Positions 35,032 to 43,965 of a DNA stretch of 64,000 bases are shown piece after piece. The position numbers and the translations under genes are program-made. Numbering within the stretch: the stretch's first letter is position 1; every line of letters begins with the position of its first letter. A model generated the notes under the pieces. The model saw only the letters and a program-made list of their open reading frames with translations, did not search any database and was not told where the DNA came from. This DNA is from JAFDBW01 sp963723355 (GTDB lineage Bacteria; Desulfobacterota; Desulfuromonadia; Desulfuromonadales; BM103). Where the stretch lies: contig CAVRQQ010000005.1 of NCBI GenBank assembly GCA_963723355.1, positions 62,001-126,000 of the forward strand, read 5' to 3'.

Positions 35032-37683
35032 TCAATTCATCTCTTTCAGTAAAGCTTCCGCAGTCTTCAATTCTGATTCACTGGCACCTTTTTCACGGAT
35101 AGATGTAAGTCTCGCTATGGCCTCATCGTAACGACCTGCGGCTTTGTAAGCTTGCCCAAGATGTAGTTGGATAGCGGTTTCCTCAGGCATCATATTCGAA
35201 GCTTTTTCGAGAAAAATGATCGAATCTTCCGTTTCGCCGTTTTTTAGCAAAGCATAACCCAGGGTATCGATAGCGTGCGGGAGATTTGGCTTTAGCCGGA
35301 AGGCTTTGGTCGCAAGTTCGAGACCACGCTTATTATCGGCGTACACATCCAGCATAAGCACGGCCAGATTGTTGAGAGCAAAGGCATGTGTTTCATCAAT
35401 ATCAAGAATCGCTTCATACAGGTTCTCTGCTTTCTTTTTATCGCCCTTCAAATCGTAAATAGTCGCTTTGGCAAAAAGGGCCGGAACCAGGTTCGGCTTG
35501 TCACGCAAGATATCGTCGGAAACACTCAAAGCCTCATCATATGCGCCGCTTCTAGAATAAATACTTGCCAACTTCAACCTGAGTTCAGTGCTGTTATCCG
35601 TGGCGGAGAGACCACGCTGGAGGTTCGCTTCAGCAAGTTTCCACTCAGAGCGCGCTTCATAGATAGCGGACTGAAAAAGATATCCTCTAGTCGAAGAAGG
35701 GTCTTCAGACAAGGCCTGGTCGGCAATCTCCTGCGCTGCGGCGAAATCGCCTTTTGATAAATGGACTTCTAGTAAACGAGGTTTGCCTGCGCCCGGCTGA
35801 ATGTCTTCAAGGTGGACGTAGAGATCAATTGCTTCATCATATTTCCCACGTGTTTTTAAAAATGCTGCATATGACACAAGCAGCTCAAGATTATCCGGGT
35901 TTGAAACGTAGCCATTTTTAAGGGTCTGCAGTGCACTGTCACTTCTCCCTTTACGCTGCTGAAAAGAAGCAAGGGACAGATAACCTCGAGGATCGTTAGC
36001 ATTTGCAGCTTTGATGTACAGCGATTCGGCCAAATCGTCCTGTTTCAGAAATTCATGAATCGTTGCCGCCCTGAGCATTGCCGGGACATAGGCAGGATCA
36101 ACCTGTATAACGGCCTGATATTCAGCTAACGCCGACGAGAAGTCCTTGATCCTGACGTAATAGTTGGCAAGATTGAAATATGGGGTGAAGTAATCAGGCT
36201 TGTGCCGTTTAGCCTCGTTGAGGGCTTCGATTGCCTCATCCGGTTTGTTCTGACCGAACTTGACGGCCGCCAAGAGGTTGTAGAGCACAGCACTGTCCGG
36301 TGTGATTGTGAGGCCCTCTAAAATTGTCTCAGAAGCCATCGGGTAATTGTGCTGACGCAGATAGTAGCTCGCCAGCAAAAGGCGCATGTTTAATGTTTCC
36401 GGAGCAGCATCAACCGCATTTGCAAGATCCAGCTCACCTTGTTTCTTGTTGCCAAGAGCCATGTTAAACAGCCCCTTTTTAAGATGCGCCTGGGCTAGCT
36501 CAGGATTGATCTGTACAGCTTTGTCGATATATTCCATCGCCAGGTCATAGTTCCCCTGCATCATGTAAGCGCTGGCGAGGATGTTGTATGCATTGGCGTT
36601 TGCGGAGTCCCGCTTGAGGACCAGTTGAGCCTCTCGAATACAGTCTTCGTTACGTCCCTGTTTGAATAATGTCTGGGCGACCATGAGTCGTGATTGGTCA
36701 TGGTCCGGAGATTTATCGAGCGCTTTCTGAAACCCACTAAGTGCCTTCTCATACTGACCAACCCGGTAATTGGCAAGTCCAACGAAATAGAAGCCAGCCA
36801 AATCGGGCATGCCATTAATTGATTTCTGCAGGTTTTGAATGGCTGCCGGATAATCACCAGTCAGATATAATGCAATTCCTTCTATGCGGTAACCAGCCGG
36901 ATGGCCCGGATGTGCTGTTCTCAACTCTGAGCCAATTTGCCTTGCGACATCTATTTGACCATCATCCAGGTAGAGCATGCTGAGCATGTAAGCGGCGAAG
37001 ACATCATCGGCCTTGACTGATCTGATCTTTTTCAAGGCATTAATGGCACCATCACGGTTACGTTCTGAGAGTGCTTTTCTCATCAGCAGGTAGTATGCAT
37101 CTGTATTCTTCGGGTTCTGCGTCAAGACTGCATCAACCAGTTGATCAGCCGCGTCATCTCTGGCAGTCATGTATAACACTCTGGCCAAATCAAGTTGTGC
37201 CGGAGCGTAATTCGGCCTGACCAGAAGCGATTCACGAAATAATCTCTCTGCCGATGGCGGGTCATTGAGTGCGAAGTGGCATCTCGCAAGAACAAACAAG
37301 GCTTCTGCATTGCCCGGATCCGATTCCAGAAGTTTTTCCAGTTTGTCTATAGCTTTTTCAGGTCGGTTGGTACCAAGATAGATTTTAGATAAATTGAGAA
37401 TGGCCGGGTGACTGTCCGGTTGTTGATGTAAAGCTTTTTCAAGTTCGCTCTCGGCCTTGTCATATTTGCCGGTTTCCAGGTATGCGATACCCAGTTGCAA
37501 TCTGGCGTCGATATAGTTCGGGTCTTTTTCAAGAGCATTTTTGAAGAGCGTGACAGCAGCCTGGTGTTTGCCGTTGTTGACAAACTCCATACCCTGAAGA
37601 AAGGCTTCCTCTTTTGTTTGCTCCCGGCAGGCATTCAAAAGTAAAAAGACAACCAGGACAAAAAAGATTATTGATCGCTTCAT
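35032..37683 (-). CDS. prsT: PEP-CTERM-system TPR-repeat lipoprotein (PrsT-like, TIGR02917-like)
   Basis: 883 residues, made almost entirely of about 20 tetratricopeptide repeats, with repeated A-x-x-x-Y/F and P-x-x-A signatures. The N-terminus IIFFVLVVFLLLNACREQ is a lipoprotein signal with lipobox LNAC; the cysteine would be acylated. Length and layout match PrsT, the conserved TPR lipoprotein of XrtA loci, thought to scaffold assembly or export of the polysaccharide at the membrane. It is the first gene of the long minus-strand EPS operon and has a canonical sigma-54 promoter about 127 bases upstream of its ATG. Confidence 0.9.
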   Translation of the reverse strand: MKRSIIFFVLVVFLLLNACREQTKEEAFLQGMEFVNNGKHQAAVTLFKNALEKDPNYIDARLQLGIAYLETGKYDKAESELEKALHQQPDSHPAILNLSKIYLGTNRPEKAIDKLEKLLESDPGNAEALFVLARCHFALNDPPSAERLFRESLLVRPNYAPAQLDLARVLYMTARDDAADQLVDAVLTQNPKNTDAYYLLMRKALSERNRDGAINALKKIRSVKADDVFAAYMLSMLYLDDGQIDVARQIGSELRTAHPGHPAGYRIEGIALYLTGDYPAAIQNLQKSINGMPDLAGFYFVGLANYRVGQYEKALSGFQKALDKSPDHDQSRLMVAQTLFKQGRNEDCIREAQLVLKRDSANANAYNILASAYMMQGNYDLAMEYIDKAVQINPELAQAHLKKGLFNMALGNKKQGELDLANAVDAAPETLNMRLLLASYYLRQHNYPMASETILEGLTITPDSAVLYNLLAAVKFGQNKPDEAIEALNEAKRHKPDYFTPYFNLANYYVRIKDFSSALAEYQAVIQVDPAYVPAMLRAATIHEFLKQDDLAESLYIKAANANDPRGYLSLASFQQRKGRSDSALQTLKNGYVSNPDNLELLVSYAAFLKTRGKYDEAIDLYVHLEDIQPGAGKPRLLEVHLSKGDFAAAQEIADQALSEDPSSTRGYLFQSAIYEARSEWKLAEANLQRGLSATDNSTELRLKLASIYSRSGAYDEALSVSDDILRDKPNLVPALFAKATIYDLKGDKKKAENLYEAILDIDETHAFALNNLAVLMLDVYADNKRGLELATKAFRLKPNLPHAIDTLGYALLKNGETEDSIIFLEKASNMMPEETAIQLHLGQAYKAAGRYDEAIARLTSIREKGASESELKTAEALLKEMN

Positions 37684-38007
37684 GACCCCCCCGTAATAGG
37701 TAATGAGTTGGTGTTAAAGGTAGAATGTTAAAATTTGCGGTTCATTTATATTTATTGTACTTATCAACATTCTCAGAAAATTGAACGTTGGAACAATCTT
37801 AAACATAAGGCAAATACTGTGCCACATCATTATACCATAAATAATGGGCGTTTAGAGATGACACCTCGCAAAACTCACAACAACATGTTACGTAAAGACA
37901 CATCACTGCCCATAAGTGTATCGTAATGATCCGCATTTAGTCATTTAAATGGGAAGATTAAAGTATAAGTTGTTTCTAAAAGACACAAAAGGGGTTGCGG
38001 GAACCAG
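37684..38007. other. Regulatory gap between prsR and prsT
   Basis: 324 bases without a gene, containing the sigma-54 promoter at 37810-37824 that faces prsT. No conventional -35/-10 pair stands out. The palindrome CCAGTCAACTTGACTGG (38002-38023 region) overlaps the prsR stop and may act as an end-of-transcript hairpin, but it has no clean T-run. Confidence 0.4.
37810..37824 (-). promoter_or_regulatory. Sigma-54 (-24/-12) promoter of the EPS operon
   Basis: On the minus strand the sequence is TGGCACAGTATTTGC, which matches the consensus TGGCAC-N5-TTGC at every fixed position, with GG and GC ten bases apart. It points to prsT and leaves a leader of about 115-120 bases. PrsR, encoded just upstream in the same direction, is a sigma-54 activator and the likely regulator. 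Confidence 0.8.
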
Positions 38008-39360
38008 TCAACTTGACTGGGCCTCCTTAATCCTTTGGTAGAGAGTTTTACGGGAAACGCCCAGGAGTTTAGCAGCCTGAGTCTTGTTTCCATTGCATTG
38101 CAGAAGCGCCTTTCGAACGGTCGCTGCCTCTAACTCTTTAAGTGTCTGGGTGACATCTGCAAGACGGGGCGGTCCCGAAGAAACGCGTACGTGTTCAGGT
38201 AAGTCCTCGGATTTTACCTTCCGGGATTTTGCCATGACGACCATACCTTCAACCACGTTTTTGAGCTCGCGAACATTGCCTGGCCATGCATAGTTCTGCA
38301 GAGTTTTTATGGCTTCATTGGTAAGGGAGACAATCTTCTCCTCCCTTTCGCAAAATTCATTAATGAACGCCCTGGCGAGCAGGCTGACATCAGCTTTTCT
38401 GTCGCGCAAAGGAGGAATTTTGATACAGACAACGTTGAGCCGATAAAACAGGTCTTCCCTGAAGTGGCCTAACTTTATCTCTTGCCGAAGATCGCGATTC
38501 GTGGACGCAATCAAGCGAAAATCAACCTCGATGGCAAGATTATCACCGAGGCGACTGAACTCTCTTTCCTGCAATACCCGTAGCAGTTTTGACTGAACGG
38601 AGGTGTCGAGTTCGCCTATCTCATCCAGAAACAAGGTCCCGCCTGAGGCGGCTTCAATACGTCCGACTCTACGCTGTAAAGCTCCGGTAAAGGCCCCTTT
38701 TTCGTGACCAAAAAGTTCTGCTTCGATCAGGTCGTGCGGTATTGCTGCACAGTTTACTGCGACAAACGGCTGGTGACTCCGATTGCTGGAATAGTGAAGT
38801 TCCCTGGCAATCAATTCTTTACCGGTACCGGTTTCACCGCTGACCAGTACGCTGCAGGATGAGTCCTTGATAGACTGAATGGTCTCATAAATAAGCTTCA
38901 TCTCGGACGAATCGCCCATGATAAGAAGCGACGGATTGTTTTTTTCATGTTGTTTCTTGAGGCGGTTGACTTTACGTTTGAGCTTGCACTGCTCAACCGC
39001 ATTGGCAAGGATTTTCTTCAGATCTGAAAAATCAGGGGGTTTAACAAAGTAATGAAAGGCACCCGAGTCCATCATGTTGACCGCAGACTCAATGGTGCCA
39101 TACGCAGTTAAAAAAATAACAGGGATATAGTTGTAATGCTCCTGAACAAAATGAAACAACTCCAGGCCTGTTTTACCTGGCATTTTAATGTCGGTGATAA
39201 CGGCATCGACAATATCGCTGTTCAGGACACGTATGGCATGATCGACACTGCCGGCCTGAAGGATCTGATAGTTTTCAGACTCAAGTATCGCTGACAGAAC
39301 CTTAAGGGCCGTAGGTTCATCATCGACAATTAAAACATTCCCCTTGAAGCCGTCCCGCAT
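38008..39360 (-). CDS. prsR: Sigma-54-dependent response regulator of the PEP-CTERM system (PrsR-like, TIGR02915-like)
   Basis: 450 residues in NtrC order. Receiver domain 1-120 with phosphoacceptor D57 (VITDIKMPG) and conserved T/K residues (FLTAYGT, YFVKPPD); AAA+ domain about 145-380 with Walker A GETGTGKE (175-182), the sigma-54 contact loop GAFTGA (222-227) and Walker B GGTLFLDEIGELD; and a Fis-type helix-turn-helix at the C-terminus (TQAAKLLGVSRKTLYQRI). Known PrsR proteins activate PEP-CTERM and EPS genes with RpoN. The partner kinase PrsK, usually nearby, is not in the window. Matching -24/-12 promoters lie before prsT and before both PEP-CTERM genes. Confidence 0.92.
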   Translation of the reverse strand: MRDGFKGNVLIVDDEPTALKVLSAILESENYQILQAGSVDHAIRVLNSDIVDAVITDIKMPGKTGLELFHFVQEHYNYIPVIFLTAYGTIESAVNMMDSGAFHYFVKPPDFSDLKKILANAVEQCKLKRKVNRLKKQHEKNNPSLLIMGDSSEMKLIYETIQSIKDSSCSVLVSGETGTGKELIARELHYSSNRSHQPFVAVNCAAIPHDLIEAELFGHEKGAFTGALQRRVGRIEAASGGTLFLDEIGELDTSVQSKLLRVLQEREFSRLGDNLAIEVDFRLIASTNRDLRQEIKLGHFREDLFYRLNVVCIKIPPLRDRKADVSLLARAFINEFCEREEKIVSLTNEAIKTLQNYAWPGNVRELKNVVEGMVVMAKSRKVKSEDLPEHVRVSSGPPRLADVTQTLKELEAATVRKALLQCNGNKTQAAKLLGVSRKTLYQRIKEAQSS

Positions 39361-39422
39361 AGAGCCCTCAACTCATTAATTGACCAATTAAATTGGTAAC
39401 TTATTGTATCAAAGTTTTCAAA

Positions 39423-40142
39423 TTATACAAATCCAAGCCGGGCATGTTGCAACAAATCAGGGTTCTTCTTCTCGAGTGTGGCCTCGAGTTCCTCGATATT
39501 CAAAACGTAAGGAGCCCTGACACCGTGATACTCCTTTTCGGGGCCAATCTGATGAAAAGGGATCCCCCATCGGGCGAGAATTACATACAACCCCCTGGCC
39601 ATGACAGCACACCAGTGGGTGAGCCCCAGCATAATGCTTTCACGATAGATCATCATGTAAATACCGCGGACCAGTTCATGCTCACATTTGCGGCGTTCAT
39701 TTTCGATAGCCATCATGCTCTCCTGGTGCTGTTTCAGGTCCTCGCCATGAGTTGTATCCTTATTGAATATCACCCGGTCGATTGCACGACGGCGAAAATC
39801 CTTCGATATTGCCAACCTTGAAATTTCCGCGATCTTATGATCAGGATTGCCGAACAAGGCCTCATCGATGTCAAAGTTTTTCTGAAGCGGGAATAAACAA
39901 TCCGTCGGCAAAATGATCCTTGCTGTGCCGATCACATTATCCCTTGGACCGATATAAGCATAAATATGACGAGAGTGCTGGTCGTAATCATCTTTTTCCA
40001 ACCCTTCGGGATGATCTTCGGGTCTCTCAAAACCCCACTCGTTTACATATACCTGGTATCTCAGGCGATGGATAGCTTCGAAAAGTTTCGAGTTGTCAGC
40101 CTGGTCCTGGGCAACCTCAAAATTAAAGTTGAACAACTTCAT
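39423..40142 (-). CDS. PEP-CTERM/exosortase-associated acyltransferase (TIGR03694-like), copy 1
   Basis: 239 residues of the GNAT-like family linked to exosortase systems and related to autoinducer synthases. Signature parts: LRYQVYVNEWGFERPEDHPEG near residue 27, DNVIGTARIILPTD near 68, EISRLAISKDFRRRAID near 105, and CEHELVRGIYMMIYRES with the tail HQIGPEKEYHGVRAPYV. The family keeps the R-x-x-V-Y/F-x-x-E/D region of acyl-homoserine-lactone synthases, but its product is unknown. It stands 62 bases upstream of prsR and is 45-50% similar by eye to the next gene. Confidence 0.85.
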   Translation of the reverse strand: MKLFNFNFEVAQDQADNSKLFEAIHRLRYQVYVNEWGFERPEDHPEGLEKDDYDQHSRHIYAYIGPRDNVIGTARIILPTDCLFPLQKNFDIDEALFGNPDHKIAEISRLAISKDFRRRAIDRVIFNKDTTHGEDLKQHQESMMAIENERRKCEHELVRGIYMMIYRESIMLGLTHWCAVMARGLYVILARWGIPFHQIGPEKEYHGVRAPYVLNIEELEATLEKKNPDLLQHARLGFV

Positions 40143-40276
40143 GGCAATATCCGCCGATCGATTTGAAATTTATTCGCCAAACCAAGCGGTTCGGGAAATA
40201 TATAATAGCACAGCAGTATGTGGGTCGGAAGTGTTTAGAAAAGGATAGAGAGAGGAAGAGAGTATAAAATAAATTT

Positions 40277-40987
40277 TTACGACAGAGGGGCCCTTCTTGC
40301 TTCCTCAAGTAAATCGGGATTCTTTTTTTCAAGTGTTCGTTCAACGGTTTCTATACTAACAAGATAGGGGGCCCTAAGACCGTGATAATCCTTAGCAGCA
40401 CCGATCTGGTGAAATGGAATCCCCCAGCGTTTAAGGATTATATACAAACCCTTTGCCATGACCGCATACCAGTGTGTCAGCCCACGCTGCTTGCTGTCCT
40501 GGTAAAGCAAAAGGTACAGGCCACGGACCAACTCGTGCTCACAATGGCGACGGATATCTCTGCCGTCATCCATATAGCGTGGCAAAACGTTGGGGACAAA
40601 GGACCCTGCTTCGAACAGTGCATTATCAATCGCCCGACGCCGATATTCCTTTGAGACCGCTAATCTTGAGATCTCTCCAACAGTGTCCCTGTCAACGCCT
40701 ACAGGCATCTCGGTCAATTTGAAATGCCGTTCAATAGGAAAACCTAAATCAGAGTTCAGAATAGTTCTGACCGTCCCTATGACTTTACTTTTGCGTTTGC
40801 ATCGAGCATAAAAATGGGTGGAATGTGCATCGTAAGCATCACATTCCAGGCCAACCGGGTGCTCATCTGGAGATTCAAATTCCCACTCATTGATATAAAC
40901 CTGGTACCGCAAGCTATAAATGCCCTGAAGGAGATCTGAATGATTTCGCTGGGTATCAACGCACCCATAATTAAAAGGATTCAGCAT
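40277..40987 (-). CDS. PEP-CTERM/exosortase-associated acyltransferase (TIGR03694-like), copy 2
   Basis: 236-residue paralogue of the gene at 39423-40142 in tandem. It keeps LRYQVYINEWEFESPDEHPVG, SKVIGTVRTILNSD, EISRLAVSKEYRRRAIDNALF, CEHELVRGLYLLLYQDS and the tail HQIGAAKDYHGLRAPYLV. Differences cluster in the middle loop (about residues 120-145), where copy 1 has an insertion-like HGEDLKQHQES and copy 2 FVPNVLPRYMDDG, which may change the acyl specificity. The two copies probably arose by duplication within the locus. Confidence 0.85.
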   Translation of the reverse strand: MLNPFNYGCVDTQRNHSDLLQGIYSLRYQVYINEWEFESPDEHPVGLECDAYDAHSTHFYARCKRKSKVIGTVRTILNSDLGFPIERHFKLTEMPVGVDRDTVGEISRLAVSKEYRRRAIDNALFEAGSFVPNVLPRYMDDGRDIRRHCEHELVRGLYLLLYQDSKQRGLTHWYAVMAKGLYIILKRWGIPFHQIGAAKDYHGLRAPYLVSIETVERTLEKKNPDLLEEARRAPLS

Positions 40988-41294
40988 AAGCGTCTCTTCT
41001 CTCTCAGCTCTTGCTGCAACTACGGCTGAGGGTCTAGAGCCTAATACAAATTGAGATTCCAGTGCAATGCTGTTTTGCTTACGTCATGCAGGAAAGTATC
41101 ATGGTTTCTCAGCTTGAGAAAGATAGTATCCTTGCGCAGTCCGCGATTCATAGCTCTGGATATTCCATGTGAAGCAGTCTGCTCATAGCGGGATATGATA
41201 ACAAAATTTTCCTAGAAAGCTATAAGCAGACTTGACCCCTTTCTTTATCAAACATTTGGAGCATATTGTTGAACTTTACAAAGCCAAGTTATTC
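40988..41294. other. Intergenic stretch without recognised gene
   Basis: About 300 bases upstream of the tandem acyltransferases. No coding sequence or clear promoter is seen. On the minus strand AGGGGTCAAGTCTGC (41227-41241) has the GG/GC spacing of a sigma-54 site, but the other consensus bases are poor; phrases of this type occur near REP-like elements. Confidence 0.3.
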
Positions 41295-41330
41295 AAAAAA
41301 AAAGGCGATCCCTGCGGACCGCCTTTTTTT
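41295..41330 (-). terminator. Rho-independent terminator after the PEP-CTERM gene
   Basis: The stem AAAGGCGGTCC / GGGATCGCCTTT with a GCA loop is flanked by an A-run and a T-run, so it can end transcription in both directions. It lies 20 bases after the stop of the PEP-CTERM gene. Confidence 0.85.
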
Positions 41331-41349
41331 GAACTGTTTTGTGACTTGG

Positions 41350-42234
41350 TTAACTCTTCTTGCGGCGTGCGATGAAGCCGAGGCCCAGCAGACCGGCGCC
41401 AAGAAGGATTATGGTTGAGGGCTCGGGTACTGCTGTGATTACGAAACTTCCCTCATTGACAACTTGCAGAACGATATCTCCATTATCGCCGTCGAATATA
41501 TTAACTGCAGTTGCTCCAAGATTGAAGCTGGATGCAAATATTGAAGGGATTCCATACTTATCCATCCAATCACCAAACTCAGTACCATCCTCTAAGAACC
41601 AAAAATCGTCTAAAACCGAGGTAAAGCCTGCAATTATACCAAAGTTACCTTCAGGAACACCAACGATTGGTATTGGTGAAGTGCCATAGCCCTGAAGTAG
41701 TGTGAGTTCAGCAAGCTTGAGAGCAGGACCGTCAGTTGGATCAGTATTTGTATCTAAATAAAAGCTTATTGATCCAGCACCAGGAGTAAATTGCAATTTA
41801 AACGTATCATCAACAATTGATGCTGCATCAGTAGTTGGCGTACCACCGTCGTCGTGGTCAAAAATATACCCTGCTAAGCCTTCAAAAACGATGTACGCTT
41901 TTGCATCAAGACCTCCGGTGTATTCGAAGTCTATATTTTCTTCGTTTGGAGGAAAAAACTGTGTGTTCGTAGAAAGGACTGTTACGCTACCAAAGTCAGT
42001 AAATGTGTCAAAATCGTCAAGGATGCTATCATCTGCGCCCCCCAACAGGGATTGAACAACGGTCGAGCCACCTGAAGTTGTCACATCTAACGGAAAGAAT
42101 AGTTCATCACCAACTACTGTATTACCAGAAGCTGTATATCCTCCTGTAACTGACATATCCCATGACCATGAAAGGGCAAATGCGGGACCTGCAGTCATGC
42201 CTATCGCCAAGACCACCAAAATAAATTTTTTCAT
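41350..42234 (-). CDS. PEP-CTERM sorting-domain protein 1
   Basis: 294 residues from the ATG at 42234, which has a GAGGAGGAGA site. Signal peptide FILVVLAIGMTAGPAFA, then about 250 residues of Thr/Ser/Asp-rich, beta-type exported sequence without cysteine in the mature part, then the PEP-CTERM tail: VPEPSTIILLGAGLLG followed by FIARRKKS. The signal sends it through the inner membrane; the PEP motif, hydrophobic segment and basic end are the exosortase recognition tag. It is a likely surface or matrix protein released together with the EPS. A sigma-54 promoter lies about 60 bases before the start and a terminator follows. No known domain in the body. Confidence 0.9.
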   Translation of the reverse strand: MKKFILVVLAIGMTAGPAFALSWSWDMSVTGGYTASGNTVVGDELFFPLDVTTSGGSTVVQSLLGGADDSILDDFDTFTDFGSVTVLSTNTQFFPPNEENIDFEYTGGLDAKAYIVFEGLAGYIFDHDDGGTPTTDAASIVDDTFKLQFTPGAGSISFYLDTNTDPTDGPALKLAELTLLQGYGTSPIPIVGVPEGNFGIIAGFTSVLDDFWFLEDGTEFGDWMDKYGIPSIFASSFNLGATAVNIFDGDNGDIVLQVVNEGSFVITAVPEPSTIILLGAGLLGLGFIARRKKS

Positions 42235-42305
42235 TGTTCTCCTCCTCAAGTTTAAAAGTTTGTCGATAAACCATAATGGCTAAAAATACGTTTGGTTGTT
42301 ACAAC

Positions 42306-42321
42306 AGCACATTTTATGCCA
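42306..42321 (-). promoter_or_regulatory. Sigma-54 (-24/-12) promoter of PEP-CTERM gene 1
   Basis: The minus strand reads TGGCATAAAATGTGCT: GG and GC are ten bases apart as in TGGCAC-N5-TTGC, with two changes. The -12 GC is 72 bases from the preferred ATG (42234), close to the distance at the other PEP-CTERM gene. PrsR control is the simplest reading. Confidence 0.65.
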
Positions 42322-42436
42322 ATACATAAGTATATGATTTTGTTGATTTTTTTTTTAAACCAGAATGGACTGTATAGTTTTCCGACAGTGCTGTCATAGG
42401 GCAGTATGCTAGCACAATAAGTTTAAACGCTGATGT

Positions 42437-42613
42437 TTACTGCTCTTGATACGCAAGCATAGTACGATGCTCATCCACCCACCGAAGAGAAGCAGCGCGC
42501 AGTTGGCATGTGTCAGGATGCCGGCTTCAGCAAGGGCAAATTGATTCAGGGCTTTCACCAGCCTTGAGCCGCTGAACAGCCAGAACCCGGCATTTCTTGA
42601 TTACATCATCCAT
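42437..42613 (-). pseudogene. Transposase N-terminal fragment
   Basis: From ATG 42613 the residues DDVIKKCRVLAVQRLKAGES match the start of transposase-type helix-turn-helix proteins. The frame meets a TGA after ESICPC and the following part (RWVDEHRTMLAYQEQ) shows no further similarity. Only about 60 codons remain, so this is a dead insertion-sequence remnant between the PEP-CTERM gene and the nitroreductase. Terminal repeats were not identified. Confidence 0.45.
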
Positions 42614-42657
42614 GAACACCTCCAGATAAGTTTGGTGTCCATAGCTTTACGTGACTA

Positions 42658-42846
42658 CTATTCGATTGTCAGAGAACATTTATTATCGATGTACTGGCAC
42701 ATTTTCCAGTAATCGATGTTGTGGCACTCAATACTTAAGGAGTTGTAGTTTCCGATGCCGAACAGGCTTCCGGTTTCGAAAAAGGGGCTTTCGAGAGTAG
42801 CGGCTAAGCAGATAGATAGACAGCATGCAATGATCACAAAAGTCAA
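42658..42846 (-). CDS. Possible small exported peptide, unrecognised
   Basis: 62 codons from a TTG, ten bases after the nitroreductase stop. It begins TFVIIACCLSICLAATLES, which looks like a signal peptide, followed by a cysteine-containing tail. No ribosome-binding site or homologue is recognised, so it may be chance. Confidence 0.2.
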   Translation of the reverse strand: MTFVIIACCLSICLAATLESPFFETGSLFGIGNYNSLSIECHNIDYWKMCQYIDNKCSLTIE

Positions 42847-42855
42847 AACTTCAAC

Positions 42856-43914
42856 CTATGATAAAAGAAAAGATTTCAATGGCCTACGCAAAGCGCAAGT
42901 CACTTGTGGCCCCTTGCCGATGCGGAACATGGCGAGGATTACCGTAGAGGCGTCCTCTCCGATCAGATTCAGAAGTTCATTCCGGGTATTGAGCAGCTGC
43001 CCCTTTTGCTCTGCCGAGATTTTGCCGTCTAGCAATCCTTCACGGGCAGTTTGCATCAGGCAGGCAAGGCCTGCAATCGGCTGGGCAGCCAGCCCTTCGC
43101 TGGTCAACTGCAGCAGAAGCCTCTGCCAGAGCCGTCCGCCATGAAGATAGTCAGCGGGTTCTACTCCCGGGATAGTCACTACGCTGAAAGCCGAAGAGGT
43201 TTGCAGCACCTGCCGTGCCTTGAGTTGGATGATGACAGGCAGGCCAAGCCTGTTGAGCAGTGATACCAACCGTTCATGCTGTAGCAGATTGAAAGACAAG
43301 CGGTCCATGGCGCCGAGTCCCAGGGTTTTGATATCGAGACCGTCGCCAGTCTCTTGTGCTTCGCGATCATTCCAGCGGATCTGCTCGAAAAGGAAGCGAT
43401 GGAGAGAGGGAACTCCGAACACCAGGCGGTCGTTGAGGGAGAGCAGACCAGCCAGGGATTTGATCTGTTCAGGCCGATTACTCACCCACACTTTCTTGCC
43501 AGGGCGTTGCGGTAGAGACTTCCACTGCTGGAGCTGATTGTCGGTAATTTTTACAGGCCGGTATTTCTCGCGGTTGGTGTGGCGTTGCGTAATGACCGGA
43601 AACAGCTTGCTCGGCGAAGTTTCCTTCGGTTCCAGACCGATTCTGGCTATGTGGTTGCTGTTCTCAGAATCGGGCAGCAATCTTACATCGACTTGCAGGC
43701 TGGTAGAGGTTGCCGCGAGACAGAGGTTTTCAAGAAAGGCGCCATGGGCAATCAGAGAAGCACGCTGCTCCAGGTTGTAGAGGGACTGATCTCGACCGGG
43801 ATCGTTGAAAAGATCGACTTGCCAGCCGTCGACCGCCAGCTGCCATGGCTGGCAGTTGTCGCCGGAGGGGGCCATGACGGCATATTCCAGGATTGTCCTG
43901 ATTCGTTCATCCAT
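42856..43914 (-). CDS. Nitroreductase-superfamily protein (Acg-like)
   Basis: 352 residues. The N-terminal half starts RIRTILEYAVMAPSGDNCQPW, the SxxNxQPW region of FMN-binding nitroreductases, and VITQRHTNREKYRPV near residue 107 repeats an R-x-x-N/S motif, so the protein is of the larger, internally duplicated Acg-type rather than a small NfsB-type. The C-terminal half has LLQLTSEGLAAQPIAGLACL and ends in an FRIGKGP strand. Such proteins bind flavin but often lack measured reductase activity. It lies downstream of the RND transporter in the same direction with a 51-base gap. Confidence 0.75.
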   Translation of the reverse strand: MDERIRTILEYAVMAPSGDNCQPWQLAVDGWQVDLFNDPGRDQSLYNLEQRASLIAHGAFLENLCLAATSTSLQVDVRLLPDSENSNHIARIGLEPKETSPSKLFPVITQRHTNREKYRPVKITDNQLQQWKSLPQRPGKKVWVSNRPEQIKSLAGLLSLNDRLVFGVPSLHRFLFEQIRWNDREAQETGDGLDIKTLGLGAMDRLSFNLLQHERLVSLLNRLGLPVIIQLKARQVLQTSSAFSVVTIPGVEPADYLHGGRLWQRLLLQLTSEGLAAQPIAGLACLMQTAREGLLDGKISAEQKGQLLNTRNELLNLIGEDASTVILAMFRIGKGPQVTCALRRPLKSFLLS

Positions 43915-43965
43915 AGCGGATCTCCTTGCGGTGCCGAAGCTTTGCCGCGGGCAGCTCTGTTTCCT

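Noticed and set aside
37990..38030. Palindrome at the prsR stop as a terminator
   Set aside because: One-base loop and no T-run; listed only as a comment in the gap entry.
41227..41241. AGGGGTCAAGTCTGC as a sigma-54 promoter for the acyltransferases
   Set aside because: Only the GG and GC spacing fits; the TGGCAC and TTGC parts do not, and the phrase is common near REP-like elements.
42437..42613. In-frame TGA in the transposase fragment as a second selenocysteine case
   Set aside because: The sequence after the TGA shows no continued similarity to transposases and no suitable hairpin, so it is a decayed remnant.
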